Origin: Acidimicrobiia bacterium
GTDB lineage: Bacteria > Actinomycetota > Acidimicrobiia > Spongiisociales > SHLN01
NCBI GenBank assembly: GCA_013043085.1
Contig: JABDOU010000036.1
Location: forward strand, 1 to 5,146
Reading direction: 5' to 3'
DNA length: 5,146 nucleotides
A program made the position numbers and the translations under genes. The notes beneath the pieces were generated by a model. That model made no database searches and was not told the origin of the DNA. It worked only from the letters and a program-made list of their open reading frames with translations. Position 1 is the stretch's first letter. Every line of letters begins with the position of its first letter. Shown piece after piece: positions 5,146-5,146 of this stretch.

Positions 5146-5146
5146 G

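Overview
The window suggests a high-GC actinobacterium, possibly of the Acidimicrobiia. The evidence is GC-rich third codon positions, purine-rich ribosome binding sites, a tRNA without an encoded CCA, and a gene order like that around Mycobacterium tuberculosis Rv1334-Rv1341: a JAMM protease (Mec), a metallo-beta-lactamase-fold protein (Rv1339), RNase PH and the RdgB-type ITP/XTP pyrophosphatase. The lineage is an inference; no rRNA or marker gene allows firm placement.

Every supported gene lies on the minus strand, so transcription runs from high to low coordinates. In that order they are: the C-terminal 130 residues of a CE4/NodB polysaccharide deacetylase (5145-4753, 5' end cut by the window); a 227-residue protein with a degenerate class III nucleotide-cyclase-like domain (4671-3988); a thioredoxin-fold protein with an SCGPC motif (3910-3524); a JAMM/MPN+ metalloprotease whose start overlaps the thioredoxin end (about 3531-3127); an Rv1339-like metallo-beta-lactamase-fold hydrolase (3108-2362); rph (2299-1598); rdgB (1598-1029, its ATG sharing one base with the rph stop); and tRNA-Lys(CTT) (986-913). 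After a gene-free stretch of about 470 bp rich in small palindromes comes the start of a secreted SMP-30/gluconolactonase-like beta-propeller (442 to the window edge).

The block from the thioredoxin gene to rdgB is tightly packed and reads as one operon. Known roles cover tRNA 3'-end trimming (RNase PH), removal of non-canonical nucleotides (RdgB) and probably cyclic-nucleotide hydrolysis (Rv1339-like). In mycobacteria the Mec protease is followed by cysO and cysM, where Mec releases cysteine from the carrier CysO. Here cysO and cysM are absent next to the protease, and a thioredoxin overlaps it instead. That changed partnership, the missing conventional start codon of the protease, and a probably inactive cyclase-like protein just upstream of a probable cyclic-nucleotide phosphodiesterase are the most interesting coding observations. 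The most striking non-coding one is seven GAGTT/AACTC half-sites within 100 bp directly downstream of tRNA-Lys. I see no clear evidence of a wholly new system, mobile element or CRISPR array.
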